From the NCBI GenBank assembly GCA_001599355.1, contig BCGQ01000007.1, positions 4,620 through 68,619 of the forward strand: a stretch of 64,000 bases of DNA, in the 5' to 3' direction. This document shows positions 21,536-31,211 of this stretch, in pieces. Under the pieces are notes generated by a model that worked only from the letters and a program-made list of their open reading frames with translations, made no database searches and was not told where the DNA came from. Position 1 is the first letter of the stretch; each line of letters opens with the position of its first letter. The DNA comes from Nakazawaea peltata (lineage: Eukaryota; Ascomycota; Pichiomycetes; Alaninales; Pachysolenaceae). The translations under genes were made by a program, and so were the position numbers.

Positions 21536-23023
21536 TTAGTCGTTACCAAACATAAGTTCAAAAGTGTCATTAGCAGGAGCAATGTTCAAATCGTTATCAT
21601 TCGAAGGGAGTGCAAAATTCGACGTAGGGCTCAACAGAAGAACGTCGAGCATACCTAAATCATCAGCATTTGTATTTGGGGACAGAGTCAGATTCATAAT
21701 TTGCAGCAGAGCCAATGAGGGACTCTGAGGGCTGGTATTTGATGCACTGGTGCTTCTACGTAAGGGGTTTCCAACTCCGTTCGACCCGTTTGCTCCATTG
21801 TGATGATGTGCGTGTGAGGGTTTGGAGATATGTCCCGAATAATTACTAGATACTTTTTTGGTGCCGTTTGGGGTCGTGCTCAACGAATATGGTCTGGAAT
21901 TACTTCTTCTGAGTTGCAGCTCAATTTTTGGTGAACCTGGTTGGAAATGTACATTTGAAGGAGGGTGTTCATTCGAACTAAGGAGCTGTTTATCGTTCAA
22001 TGATAAACTGTCGTTACTACCACCAAGTAAATCATGAGTTGACAGAGCTCTACCGGTATCCAAGAAGAGAGGTTGCAGGTTATTAGCCGAAGGGCTGAAG
22101 ACACCTGAACCATTCCATTCGGCCTCACTAAAAGGTGAGGTAGAAACTGGAGGAGAATACATTCTTGCAGTTCCTTGATTCAGATCGGATTCGAAATCAG
22201 ACATCGATAATCCTCCATCCATTGCCAGAGCCAGAATTGCAGCACCCGAGCTGAATGGTCCCAAATCCAAACGTTGAATATCGATTGGCAGTGATTGTTG
22301 AGACGGGTCTTGTTGAGAGTCAAATGAGTACCCAGTTGCATTCAAATCAAGTTCATCATCAAATTCTGTCTTAACGTGAGTAGGATATTTGGCTTCTGGA
22401 CTATCATCACTAGGAGTATTACTAGTAGGTGGAGCTCTACTTAACTGTCTGGATTTCTTGCGGTCTTGTTTATCCTTCAGTTTCTGAGCTGAAGCAGATT
22501 CCAATGCCATAGATAACTGCCGTGTATGTTCTTGATATTGTGAAGTAATCAGTATAATACCTTCGGTATTATCAGGAAGCTGAGCCAGCAATTTGGTCAG
22601 AGTATCCCATTCCACCGGTTGGTCATCCAACAACCCATAATCGGTGACCAACTGATTAATGATTTTATTAACGTTGAACTTCTTTCCAACGGGTTTTAAA
22701 TCCCTCAATTGAGTGAACCCATTCTCTATAGATAAATCAATCACCTTCTCAAGCGATTTGGTAATCAAATCCAACCTTGTCTCTAATAAATCAACGTAAC
22801 CAGACGGATAAACCTTATCCTTAGGCTTCTTACGTTCACCATAAACACATATCTTGTTGTCGGCAATACATCTCGAGCAAGGCTTACGGCCATCACATCG
22901 ACATTTCTTTATCCTGCAACTATCGCAGGCCTTGCCTATTCTCTTCTTCCTGGCTGCGTCCGAGTTCGAGTTCGAGTTCGGACTGAACAGCTCTTCTTCA
23001 TATGGGGGCGATTCTTTCTTCAT
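21536..23023 (-). CDS. Zn2Cys6 transcription factor, FCR1-like
   Basis: I place the start at the ATG 23023-23021, because the longer frame opens only with GTG; this gives 495 residues. The zinc cluster is C33-x2-C36-x6-C43-x5-C49-x2-C52-x6-C59. It is followed by GERKKPKDKVYPSGYVDLLETRLDLI, a linker/dimerisation block I associate with Candida FCR1 and related fungal drug-response regulators. There is no long fungal transcription factor middle domain. The rest is low-complexity (Ser, Asn, Pro, Gln rich) with acidic patches near the end (NADDLGMLDVLLL, NDTFELMFGND), a plausible activation region. The FCR1 relationship rests on the cluster and linker only. Confidence 0.82.
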   Translation of the reverse strand: MKKESPPYEEELFSPNSNSNSDAARKKRIGKACDSCRIKKCRCDGRKPCSRCIADNKICVYGERKKPKDKVYPSGYVDLLETRLDLITKSLEKVIDLSIENGFTQLRDLKPVGKKFNVNKIINQLVTDYGLLDDQPVEWDTLTKLLAQLPDNTEGIILITSQYQEHTRQLSMALESASAQKLKDKQDRKKSRQLSRAPPTSNTPSDDSPEAKYPTHVKTEFDDELDLNATGYSFDSQQDPSQQSLPIDIQRLDLGPFSSGAAILALAMDGGLSMSDFESDLNQGTARMYSPPVSTSPFSEAEWNGSGVFSPSANNLQPLFLDTGRALSTHDLLGGSNDSLSLNDKQLLSSNEHPPSNVHFQPGSPKIELQLRRSNSRPYSLSTTPNGTKKVSSNYSGHISKPSHAHHHNGANGSNGVGNPLRRSTSASNTSPQSPSLALLQIMNLTLSPNTNADDLGMLDVLLLSPTSNFALPSNDNDLNIAPANDTFELMFGND

Positions 23024-23834
23024 CACGAGGGTCGTATTCACTAATATGTCCTTAAATCAACATAAAATCTTTATAAATATAACAATTCTATTCCTAGGCT
23101 TTAAGGGAGATGAAGTGCAATATAAGGAAAATGTACCGAAACGAGCTTAATATCCGACCCAAAGTGGTAAATTTTAAAAGCGAAGTTTAATCCCGAGAGG
23201 AGTGCTGGAATTGAGTGGAGGGGGGCGGCGGGATATCAATTTCGATCGGTGCTGATTATCAGATGACTAGATCCGAAGTGCTGATGAGGCTTTATTTATA
23301 CGGCTACTCAAATGTATCTGCAAGTCTGTTTAACTCTAAACCAAGGTTACTAAGAGCTCGGTTTCAGATATGTCAACCGAGATTTTTTTTACCGTTTTTA
23401 GTGTGGTAAATCACTCATCTTACGTAAGAAGATCCGAGGCTATTGCAGGAGGGGACCTTGAAAGAAAAGAAGATTTAATTTTGAAGAATGTGGGAGTCAT
23501 TACATCTGAGATCTTTAATCGAACAATTCTCAATTTAAGGTTGTTCTTTTCTATTGCTATCTCGTTTACCCACGGCTTTGCTCCACTCATCGGAAGCTCG
23601 GCTTCAACAAGGAAAAAAAAGAACGTTACACGGAACCAGCGCTAATTCTGCCTCTTGATGCGGCCGAAAAGAAAAATTGAAAAAATGACGCAACTCATCG
23701 GCTTCTTACTAATTTTGCGCACTACAATTCAAACTTTATATCTTAGTAATGCTGGGGCTTAGTAACGAAGCATATTACGAATTGGTGAATACACTACAGT
23801 GTCGTTTATGAGCGTATTACGAATTATTATTGCT
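23024..23834. other. Upstream region of FCR1-like gene with two AGCR-TACGAATT elements
   Basis: 811 bp with no recognised gene. AGCATATTACGAATT lies at 23769-23783 and AGCGTATTACGAATT at 23811-23825, the latter 10 bp beyond the SDS22 stop codon. The region also contains short GA/GC-rich stretches (for example GGGGGGCGGCGGG near 23220). Confidence 0.5.
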
Positions 23835-24842
23835 CTATGTATAAGTGGCATCGATCTTGTTAAGTTGGGGTAAGATCAATTTTAACTTTCTTCTGTAACT
23901 GGTTTCATTTTGAGTCTGAAGAGGATTATGTTCAAAATATACCGTATCCAATTCTTTTAATCCCAGTAATTGCTCTTCCACGTTTTTAAAATCATCCACT
24001 TGATTATAAGAGCACCAAAGATCAGTCAATTCGGTTAAATGTTGCAAATTCTCCAATTTCGTGATCTTATTATAACTTATATCCAATATTTGTAATTTCT
24101 TACAGTTATCCAATCCTTCAATCTTGGAAATTCCATTTCCAGAAACGTATAATTCTTCAAGATTGACCAATTCGTCTAAACCTTCCAATTTGGTGATTCG
24201 ATTCAGTTGTAATGAAAGGACTCTCAATTTTTTCAACTGTGATAAACCTTCGATCTTTCTGATGAGATTTTTTCCTAACCAAAGTTGTTCCAAATTCTTA
24301 AGCAGGTTCAAATTATAAATCTGTTGAATTCTATTACCCCCAAACTCCAAATTTTTCAAATTTTCCAATGTTTCGATATTTTCAATCTCTTCGATCTTGT
24401 TTTCAATCAAGTATAAACTCTCCAATTTTGTCAATTGATCAATATTCTTCACATGCTTCAATCTATTGAAAGATAAATCCAAGCTTGTCAAATTGACAAA
24501 AGAATTTACATGCTTACTGATATGGTTGAATCTGTTATCGTAGAAGTCCAATTCTTGAACTGATTCTTTGTTCTGTATCATCTTCAAGGGCAGAATCGAA
24601 TCAATCAAGTTAGACCTCAAAGACAATGTGACAATATTGGTGAATTTTTCCAATTTCAAATCTTCAAGAGCTCTGATCTTCAAATGGATCAACTGTACAT
24701 CTTCCGTGTCTGGGTCCAAGTCCAGGGTCAAGTCCTCATCCAGATCAATCACCTCTGGTACAAATGAGTCATCCACTTCTCCGCTCCTTATGACCCTGCC
24801 ATCCTCACTGATCTCCAACTTTTCTATTTCCGGTACTGGCAT
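23835..24842 (-). CDS. SDS22: Protein phosphatase 1 regulatory subunit Sds22
   Basis: A 335-residue leucine-rich-repeat protein. From about residue 75 to 310 it consists of about eleven 22-residue SDS22-type repeats of the form L-x2-L-x-L-x-x-N-x-I (for example LNRITKLEGLDELVNLEELY), closed by an LRR cap with YFEHNPLQ and YRRKLKLILPQLNKIDA. This is the hallmark of Sds22, which binds and controls nuclear PP1 (Glc7). The length matches the yeast protein (338). The N-terminal 60 residues are acidic. No intron. It is divergent from the LrgB-type gene, with a 237-bp intergenic region. Confidence 0.95.
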   Translation of the reverse strand: MPVPEIEKLEISEDGRVIRSGEVDDSFVPEVIDLDEDLTLDLDPDTEDVQLIHLKIRALEDLKLEKFTNIVTLSLRSNLIDSILPLKMIQNKESVQELDFYDNRFNHISKHVNSFVNLTSLDLSFNRLKHVKNIDQLTKLESLYLIENKIEEIENIETLENLKNLEFGGNRIQQIYNLNLLKNLEQLWLGKNLIRKIEGLSQLKKLRVLSLQLNRITKLEGLDELVNLEELYVSGNGISKIEGLDNCKKLQILDISYNKITKLENLQHLTELTDLWCSYNQVDDFKNVEEQLLGLKELDTVYFEHNPLQTQNETSYRRKLKLILPQLNKIDATYT

Positions 24843-25079
24843 GTTCAGTCACTTAAATCTTACTTTACCGCCACTTGATCTTCCTTTCATCCTTATTTTT
24901 TTTTTTGCTTAATGCTTGTTTTTTTGCCGTACTATCGTTGAGCCCCACGCTAGAATCTTGCGACGGGGCATTTTGCGTGGGTGAGCGGACGATGACCTTC
25001 GGCAAGTTTGACTAGTTATATATATAAAGGTTGATTGGAGGTGGATCACTGAGAGTCAGAGGGATAGTGCTAAACGACC

Positions 25080-26711
25080 ATGGATATACTAAAAGATACT
25101 TTTAAGGGCACTATTCTGGTAAGTCAAACGATTTTTCATCGTATTTTCATCATACTAACTCTTGTGTAGGGCTTTAAGTTGGCTCTGCCGAACATAATTC
25201 ACTCATATGTGTATACTCCAGTGGGGTGTATATTGGTATTGATGTTATTATACGGGGTCAATGAGGTCATTAAGATCACTACGATTAATTTCCCCCTGTC
25301 AGTGTGTCTCATGTTAATCAATTTTGGGTTTTTATTGCTTAGTTCCAAAGTGATAGGTCGTCAGAAGACCTCTCAATATGTGATAAAATATATCGAGATT
25401 CCTCTGGGGTTTTCGTTAAGATGGATCAATATTTTCTTCACTCCGTCATTCGTGACATTACCTTTGAGTGATCCAATTACTGCAAAAGAACTGTTTATCA
25501 TCCTGGCTGTCTTTGTCGTGGGGTATATTGTGATGAGTGCATTCATTCTGTACTTCTGCATCATTCTCCAACGTCTGTTGGGGTTGAATAAGAAGGATTA
25601 TATGGACCAAGTAGCCACCCCATCTCCTTCTCCTTCAATGTCATCCCTAACATCCCTGGCACAGGATCAGGAATCTGAGTTGCAACGTGAAATTGAAATG
25701 GATCTTTTAGCGGAACCATCTAAGCTGTTGACCCATCCAAAGGATATCGATATCGAGGTTCTTGTCGAAAGAGAAGAGGAAGAGAACCGTGAAATGGCCA
25801 AACAATTAGCCAAAGAGTTACCTGATAGATCTAAAGCAGTGTCGATCTTTGTTTCGACACATTTCGACTGGATCCCATACTTTGTATTGTTCATCGTGGG
25901 GATTCCAATATACTTTGCATGCAACTATGCGTTGCCTTTACAATTGGCCATTGGTATCTTGTGGTTCAAGGTACTGATGTTAATTAGTGCTAAATGGAGA
26001 CGTTTTCTTCACCCGATCTTAGTCTCGGTTTGTGTCGTATTGTTGACGTACTACCTTTTCGTTCTCATGAAGAGAGCCGATTTCATGGAAATGTTACGAG
26101 ACTATAAAACAGGTCGTAACTATTTGTACTTATTCACAACATCCAAAACAACCAAATGGCCAGGGGCTGGTGATGTATTGAGTTCGATGATGGATATCAG
26201 TATCGTTTCGTTATCGTTACCAATGTATCAATATCGTGAAGATTTGAAACGCCACTTTTTCGTCTTGATTCCTCCCGTATTGGTCTGTTCATTTGCAAGT
26301 TTCTTCCTGTACCCTCCTCTTTGTTATCATATTGGTATTTCGAGTGCTCGGTCTCTTGGATTCGTCGGTAGATCTGTTACGTTACTGTTGGGAACCCCCT
26401 TGGTGAACTCATTGGACGGTTCCGTCCCCTTAATGGCCGTGTGTACGATCGTATCAGGAATTTTAGGAGTCTTGTGCGGTGAACAAATGATGGGTAAATA
26501 TTTCTTGCGCATTAAGAAAGATGATTATGTTACAAGAGGAATTACATTGGGGGTCAATTGTGGGGCTATTTCTACACTGCATTTATTGAATGTTGATCCT
26601 CGTGCTCTGGCGATGTCAAGTTTGAGTTTTGTTATATTTGGAACTATCATGGTGATAATGGCAGCGATCACTCCATTAGCAAGGATTATTCAATCATGGG
26701 TGAATTTATGA
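25080..26711 (+). CDS. LrgA/LrgB-type membrane protein (PLGG1-like), one intron
   Basis: Exons are 25080-25118 and 25170-26711, giving 526 residues. The 51-nt intron has GTAAGT, TACTAAC and GTGTAG signals. It joins ATG-led MDILKDTFKGTIL to GFKLALPNIIHSY; otherwise the frame would have to open at a TTG. The protein has an N-terminal membrane block (about residues 20-150), a charged cytosolic loop (about 150-240), and a C-terminal membrane block. That last block carries LGTPLVNSLDGSVPLMAVCTIVSGILGVLCGEQ and GITLGVNCGAISTLHLLNVDPRALAMSSLSFVIFG, matching the LrgB half. The arrangement is that of plant PLGG1, a plastid glycolate/glycerate transporter. The fungal substrate is unknown. S. cerevisiae lacks an obvious ortholog. 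A TATA stretch lies near 25017-25026. Confidence 0.82.
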
Positions 26712-27277
26712 TATATATATGATATAGTGATAAATAGGGATGAATTATGATTGATTTGAACTTTGAATATGAACTTTTGTAAAGGGGTAACGAAAGTAAC
26801 GAAAGGGGTAACTAAAGGGGTGTTGCGCAAAGGGGTTAACTAGGCGCTTAACTATGCAGCACAAAGGGGCTAATTGCGCAAAGAGCGATTTAAAGAAAGA
26901 TCGGGGATAAGAATTGATGGAAGGAATAAATAAATATTTAGGGAAGGTACTCTTCAAATCGATTTAGATGACTTGTGACTGTCCACCTAGAAGTCCCCAG
27001 GTAATCAGGATCGCCCTCTTTTCTGTTCCCTCCCTCCCCTCCACACTTACCCCTTTCCCCTTACCCTACCCCTGTCAGGCCGGGTAACTTCACGTTGCGT
27101 CCCGGGCAGCTCTTCTTCGGCCAATGAAATCCGCGCACTCGCCAAATCGGAAAAAAAATTTTTTAAACGACACGAAAGGACGAAACGAGCGGGAAATTCC
27201 AATCGTAGATATAAATTAGTTTTTAATCCCATAGAGTTGTAAATTTCCAAAGCGATTAAAACAGCGAAACAGTAATA
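26712..27277 (+). promoter_or_regulatory. MIR1 upstream region with five AGGGG (STRE-like) sites and a Reb1 site
   Basis: AGGGG occurs at 26783, 26804, 26816, 26831 and 26865, mostly within AAAGGGGTAAC-like repeats. A CCGGGTAAC Reb1-type site is at 27080-27088, after a long pyrimidine tract, and a CCAAT box lies near 27120. Together they look like a stress- and housekeeping-responsive promoter for the strongly codon-biased MIR1. Confidence 0.5.
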
Positions 27278-28210
27278 ATGTCTTCTACTCCAGCTATTCC
27301 ACAATTCACCATTGGTGACTACGGTGCTTTTGCCTTGGCCGGTGCTATCGGTTGTGGTGTCACCCACGGTTCCATGACTCCAATCGATGTCGTCAAGACC
27401 AGAATCCAATTGGAGCCAACTGTCTACAACAAGGGTATGATCGGTTCTTTCAAGCAAATCATTGCCGCTGAGGGTGCCGGTGCTTTGGCCACTGGTTTGG
27501 GTCCTACTATCCTTGGTTACTCCATGCAAGGTGCTTTCAAGTTCGGTGGTTACGAATTATTCAAGAAGACTTTCATTGACTTCTTAGGTTTCGAGACCGC
27601 TCAAAACTACAAGAACTCTGTTTACATTGGTTCTGCCGCTATTGCTGAATTCTTTGCTGATATTGCTTTGTGTCCATTGGAGGCCACCAGAATTAGATTG
27701 GTCTCTCAACCAACTTTTGCTAACGGTTTGATCGGTGGTTTCTCTAGAATCTTGAAGGAGGAGGGTGTCGGATCTTTCTACAACGGTTTCACCCCAATCT
27801 TGTTCAAGCAAATTCCATATAACATTGCTAAGTTCTTGACCTACGAAATTGCTGCCGATGCCATCTACGGTCTGATCCCAACTCCAAAGGACCAATTGTC
27901 TACCTCCATGAACACTGTTGTCAACTTAGGTGCCGGTGTTATCGCTGGTTGTGCTGCCGCTTTCGTTTCTCAACCAGCCGACACTTTGTTGTCCAAGGTT
28001 AACAAGACCAAGAAGGCTCCAGGTCAATCCACCCTTGGTTTGTTGGCCCAATTGGCTGGTGAATTAGGTGTTAAGGGTTCCTTCGCCGGTTTGCCAACCA
28101 GATTGGTCATGGTCGGTACCTTGACTTCCTTGCAATTCACCATCTACGGTTCCTTGAAGCAAGCCTTGAACTGTCCAAAGGCTATCGAATTAGGTTCCGG
28201 TGGTCACTAA
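27278..28210 (+). CDS. MIR1: Mitochondrial phosphate carrier
   Basis: A 310-residue mitochondrial carrier of the inner membrane that brings phosphate into the matrix for ATP synthesis. Three repeats are visible, each with a P-x-[DE]-x-x-[KR] signature: [11 protein letters not shown] (about residue 47), [14 protein letters not shown] (about 132), and [21 protein letters not shown] (about 235). That last block, and [24 protein letters not shown] near the end, are diagnostic of Mir1 rather than other carriers. The C-terminus GSGGH matches too. Strong codon bias and only one CTG codon indicate high expression. Complete, no intron. Confidence 0.96.
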   Translation: MSSTPAIPQFTIGDYGAFALAGAIGCGVTHGSMTPIDVVKTRIQLEPTVYNKGMIGSFKQIIAAEGAGALATGLGPTILGYSMQGAFKFGGYELFKKTFIDFLGFETAQNYKNSVYIGSAAIAEFFADIALCPLEATRIRLVSQPTFANGLIGGFSRILKEEGVGSFYNGFTPILFKQIPYNIAKFLTYEIAADAIYGLIPTPKDQLSTSMNTVVNLGAGVIAGCAAAFVSQPADTLLSKVNKTKKAPGQSTLGLLAQLAGELGVKGSFAGLPTRLVMVGTLTSLQFTIYGSLKQALNCPKAIELGSGGH

Positions 28211-28309
28211 GTTAGTTTAAACTTTCTGCCTATATGTTAATATAATATTATATTCTATACACTATTTATTTGCTTCATCGTAGTTAATTGTCTTGTATTT
28301 CTTTTATAT

Positions 28310-28966
28310 TTATACAGCTGGGAATGGAGGATTTGGGTCTCCCAGAGACTTATCCTCTTGGAAATAACTATCTAATTCGGCATCCAATTCTTCTGCAGTC
28401 TTCTTCTTAATAGGTTGCTTTTTCTTTGGTGCCTTGGTCTGCGCAGCTGATAATCTTTGCAGTAATGGGTTAGGTCCAGAAGAAACGGCTGGGGCTCTAC
28501 CATTTACTTCTCTTACCGATATCACTTCTCCAGCAGCACGACGTCCATCAAATTTATCAATCGCCAGCTTATCACATTCATCCAGATCAACATATCCAAT
28601 GTATGCAACACCTTTACTGTTACCGCTGGTGTCGATGATCAAACGACAGAAACGTACTTCTCCGATCTGTTGGAATAACAGATTAATATCCAGTTCGGAA
28701 ATCTCCGGACTCAAATGTGTGACTTTCAAGCATGGTTCTCCACCACTCAATTCTTCGATTTCTTTACTGAGGAATTCTCTTCTTGGGGCATCAAACTCGC
28801 GTCTCCGCCCATTAAATCCATTCCCGCCTCTTCTTCTTTCTCTTCTTCTTGGTCCGCTGTTCTTAGAAACACCTCCTTTTGGTCCACTTGGACGTGACAG
28901 TCTTCCGTCTCTTGGTCTTGATCCAATGATCTCATCCAATGACTTATCCAACAATGATTCTGACAT
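28310..28966 (-). CDS. YRA1: mRNA export adaptor of the Yra1/ALYREF (REF) family
   Basis: A 218-residue nuclear RNA-binding protein. The N-terminal LLDKSLDEIIGSR is the helical UAP56/Sub2-binding motif. An Arg/Gly-rich segment (about residues 20-60) precedes one RRM (about 77-152; CLKVTHLSPEISELDINLLF as RNP2 region, GVAYIGYV as RNP1). A basic linker leads to KKKTAEELDAELDSYF, the C-terminal Sub2-binding FoP motif. All three parts define REF proteins. It is intronless here, whereas S. cerevisiae YRA1 carries a large intron used for autoregulation, so control must differ. YRA2 is an alternative name. Tail-to-tail with MIR1. Confidence 0.88.
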   Translation of the reverse strand: MSESLLDKSLDEIIGSRPRDGRLSRPSGPKGGVSKNSGPRRRERRRGGNGFNGRRREFDAPRREFLSKEIEELSGGEPCLKVTHLSPEISELDINLLFQQIGEVRFCRLIIDTSGNSKGVAYIGYVDLDECDKLAIDKFDGRRAAGEVISVREVNGRAPAVSSGPNPLLQRLSAAQTKAPKKKQPIKKKTAEELDAELDSYFQEDKSLGDPNPPFPAV

Positions 28967-29210
28967 TTTTGACTCTACTCAACTAATCCACCTGTCTCTG
29001 ATTCCTCTCATTTCTTAAAGCTCCACCGGTTTTTTTCGTCCATTTTTGACTTGAGCAGATAATTTCCTAATATGGAGTTTGTGTAAGTATGCACTACTAT
29101 GTGATTTGGATCCTCTTGAATTTTTCACTCCATTTGACATCGAGTACTTGATTTCCGAAAACGGATATTGGAGTTATTTGCACTACTTTCAGAAGGGGGT
29201 AATTATTCAC

Positions 29211-30836
29211 CTATTTACGTTTATATAACATTATATCACCCAATTCTGTACCAACAGCAATAATACCATCATTAGAACTAATCTTATTGATGTAGTCGTC
29301 TATGGAAGTCTCGAAAAACGAAAAACTCGACGTGTTAGATGCAGATATATCAAATATCTCTAAAGAATGTCCTGTTGCGGCCACAAATGTAGTAGAATCA
29401 AGCCACAGAATATCCATTATGATGGAACTACTGCTGAAAGTTCTCAAACGGTCACCTGTCTCGCTATAAAGAATGATAGAATCGATAGAAGAGCATAAAA
29501 TTTGGTCTTCTAAGTTGACTAAGCCAGTCACAATTTTCTTATAGGATTCATCAAATGGTTTAAATTTAGTTTGTAAATTTTCTAATACGGTCAAAGAGCT
29601 TCCTCCCAACAATAAAGACCCATTAGAAAGTCTACAGATAGAATTTATGATGTCCTCGTCATATCTTTGGAAAGTTGACGTCAACTGTAAGGGTGTGGAA
29701 ATTGGCTTGTCTAATAAGAAAGGTGACCATTGACAGATTTTACCGTCAGTAGAACAAGTCACAAGACTTCCTGCACTTTGGTAGGAAGTGTTGATTTGAG
29801 AAATCAGATATACAGGATGAGAATGAGTATCTAGTCTCAAACTCAAAGGACTTTGCAGTACTGGGGCTCTAGAATCTGAATTGAAATCAAATTGCATGAT
29901 CTTCCCATTATAACCTCCAGCAAAGATTACGGTTCTTTTATGAAGAGCGAACTTTATCACTAAGAGCTCTGTTGACAGAGTGAAAATGAACTCGGGTTTG
30001 AAAGATTTCAAATTCCATACGATTATTAGTCCTTTGATGTCACTGTCAGAAGAGAATTGTTGAGGGGGAAGATTTGAATATGACACGGCTAAGAGTGGTG
30101 CAAATGGGGACCAATCAAGTGATGTCACCGATTTAGACAGACATAGCTCATGTTTTAATGTACCTTCTAAGACAATTGGACCTTCTGTCGGTTTACTGAC
30201 AGTATCAATCCCATTGACATTGGAAATTGCTGTCCCATTCTCGAAAATCTTATCAGCAGATAATGCTTTATCGACCGCACTTAAGGATTTCGCCACAAAA
30301 TCTGCTAATCTTGTCTCATCTACGTTCTCTTTATTCTCTGTCCCATTTGTAGTCAGTTTCTTCAGCTCAATGTCCAAGTTTCGTTTCTTCTTCTTCTCTT
30401 GTTCAATTTCGTCCCTGATTTCCAACTCGATCTGCTGTCGGAGTTTATGCTCATATTCCAGATCTATCTTCTTCTCGTCGTCTTCTTCGGAATCAGACCC
30501 GATTGTCTGTGTGGCTTTGTCATAGGTGGTCAAAACAGGACGAGAAATTTCCTCTGGTGAAATTTCGTCCGTTTCTATCCCGATAGAAACATATTTGTGG
30601 GGGGTCTCTAAAGATATTTCGCGTTCCGGAGCAACCTCTGATCCAACCTCAACATCATTACCTGACTCTCTCCTCGGCGATACCAACTCATCAACTAGTA
30701 AATTCACCTTTGCCTGATCAACTTTAGTCTTAGTTTGGGACTCGTCTAATCTCAGCTGTCTTTCCAGTCTCAGTTTACGAAGTTCCTCCAATTTCGCACG
30801 TTTCAGCTCAATGTTGGCTGCTAGTCTTGAACTCAT
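29211..30836 (-). CDS. PAC11: Cytoplasmic dynein intermediate chain
   Basis: The start is placed at the ATG 30836-30834, because the longer frame begins with TTG; this gives 541 residues. The N-terminal helix ELKRAKLEELRKLRLERQLR is the dynactin/NudE-binding coiled coil of intermediate chains. YDKATQTIGSD contains the TQT motif (residues 109-111) that docks the LC8 light chain Dyn2. IGIETD at about 85-90 is a second possible weak site. A charged coiled segment (about 115-150) precedes a WD-repeat domain (about 215-541), with blocks such as VTSLDWSPFAPLLAVSY and LVTCSTDGKICQWSP. The product carries cargo-side assembly of dynein, for example in nuclear migration. Confidence 0.85.
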   Translation of the reverse strand: MSSRLAANIELKRAKLEELRKLRLERQLRLDESQTKTKVDQAKVNLLVDELVSPRRESGNDVEVGSEVAPEREISLETPHKYVSIGIETDEISPEEISRPVLTTYDKATQTIGSDSEEDDEKKIDLEYEHKLRQQIELEIRDEIEQEKKKKRNLDIELKKLTTNGTENKENVDETRLADFVAKSLSAVDKALSADKIFENGTAISNVNGIDTVSKPTEGPIVLEGTLKHELCLSKSVTSLDWSPFAPLLAVSYSNLPPQQFSSDSDIKGLIIVWNLKSFKPEFIFTLSTELLVIKFALHKRTVIFAGGYNGKIMQFDFNSDSRAPVLQSPLSLRLDTHSHPVYLISQINTSYQSAGSLVTCSTDGKICQWSPFLLDKPISTPLQLTSTFQRYDEDIINSICRLSNGSLLLGGSSLTVLENLQTKFKPFDESYKKIVTGLVNLEDQILCSSIDSIILYSETGDRLRTFSSSSIIMDILWLDSTTFVAATGHSLEIFDISASNTSSFSFFETSIDDYINKISSNDGIIAVGTELGDIMLYKRK

Positions 30837-31211
30837 CCTCAAATCGCCTCACTCCTGTGGTCTCCCTCGATCTCATCCAACTTGTCAACAAACCTACCTT
30901 AACTATGGAGAGACGCGATCTAACTGAGCATATTACAACATATTTAAGACATATTCCAAACAGCCTCTCTCATTCCGTATAAGGAAATATAGTTTACCCC
31001 AGGTCGTGCACAACCCAATTCTCCATCCAATCAAATCCCATTTTTCGGTCCAATTAAATTCGAAAATTTCAAGGTCGTGCACCAATTCACCAAACATTAT
31101 TGGAAACGAGAGAGAAAAAAATTCATGAAAAGGAAGCCAACGAGGAGGATTAAAATAAGAGTGGAATTGATATATATTGATACATAATATTCAACCGATT
31201 TTAATTGCGAG
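30837..31211. promoter_or_regulatory. PAC11/ATP16 divergent promoter with two GTCGTGCAC-CCAAT elements
   Basis: GGTCGTGCAC at 31002-31011 is followed by CCAAT at 31015-31019, and GGTCGTGCAC at 31073-31082 overlaps CCAAT at 31082-31086. Further CCAAT boxes lie near 31026 and 31050. CCAAT boxes (Hap complex) fit a nuclear gene for the respiratory chain. Confidence 0.5.

Noticed and set aside
27047-27895. Antisense frames over MIR1
   Set aside because: Shadows of a codon-biased gene with clear carrier motifs on the plus strand.
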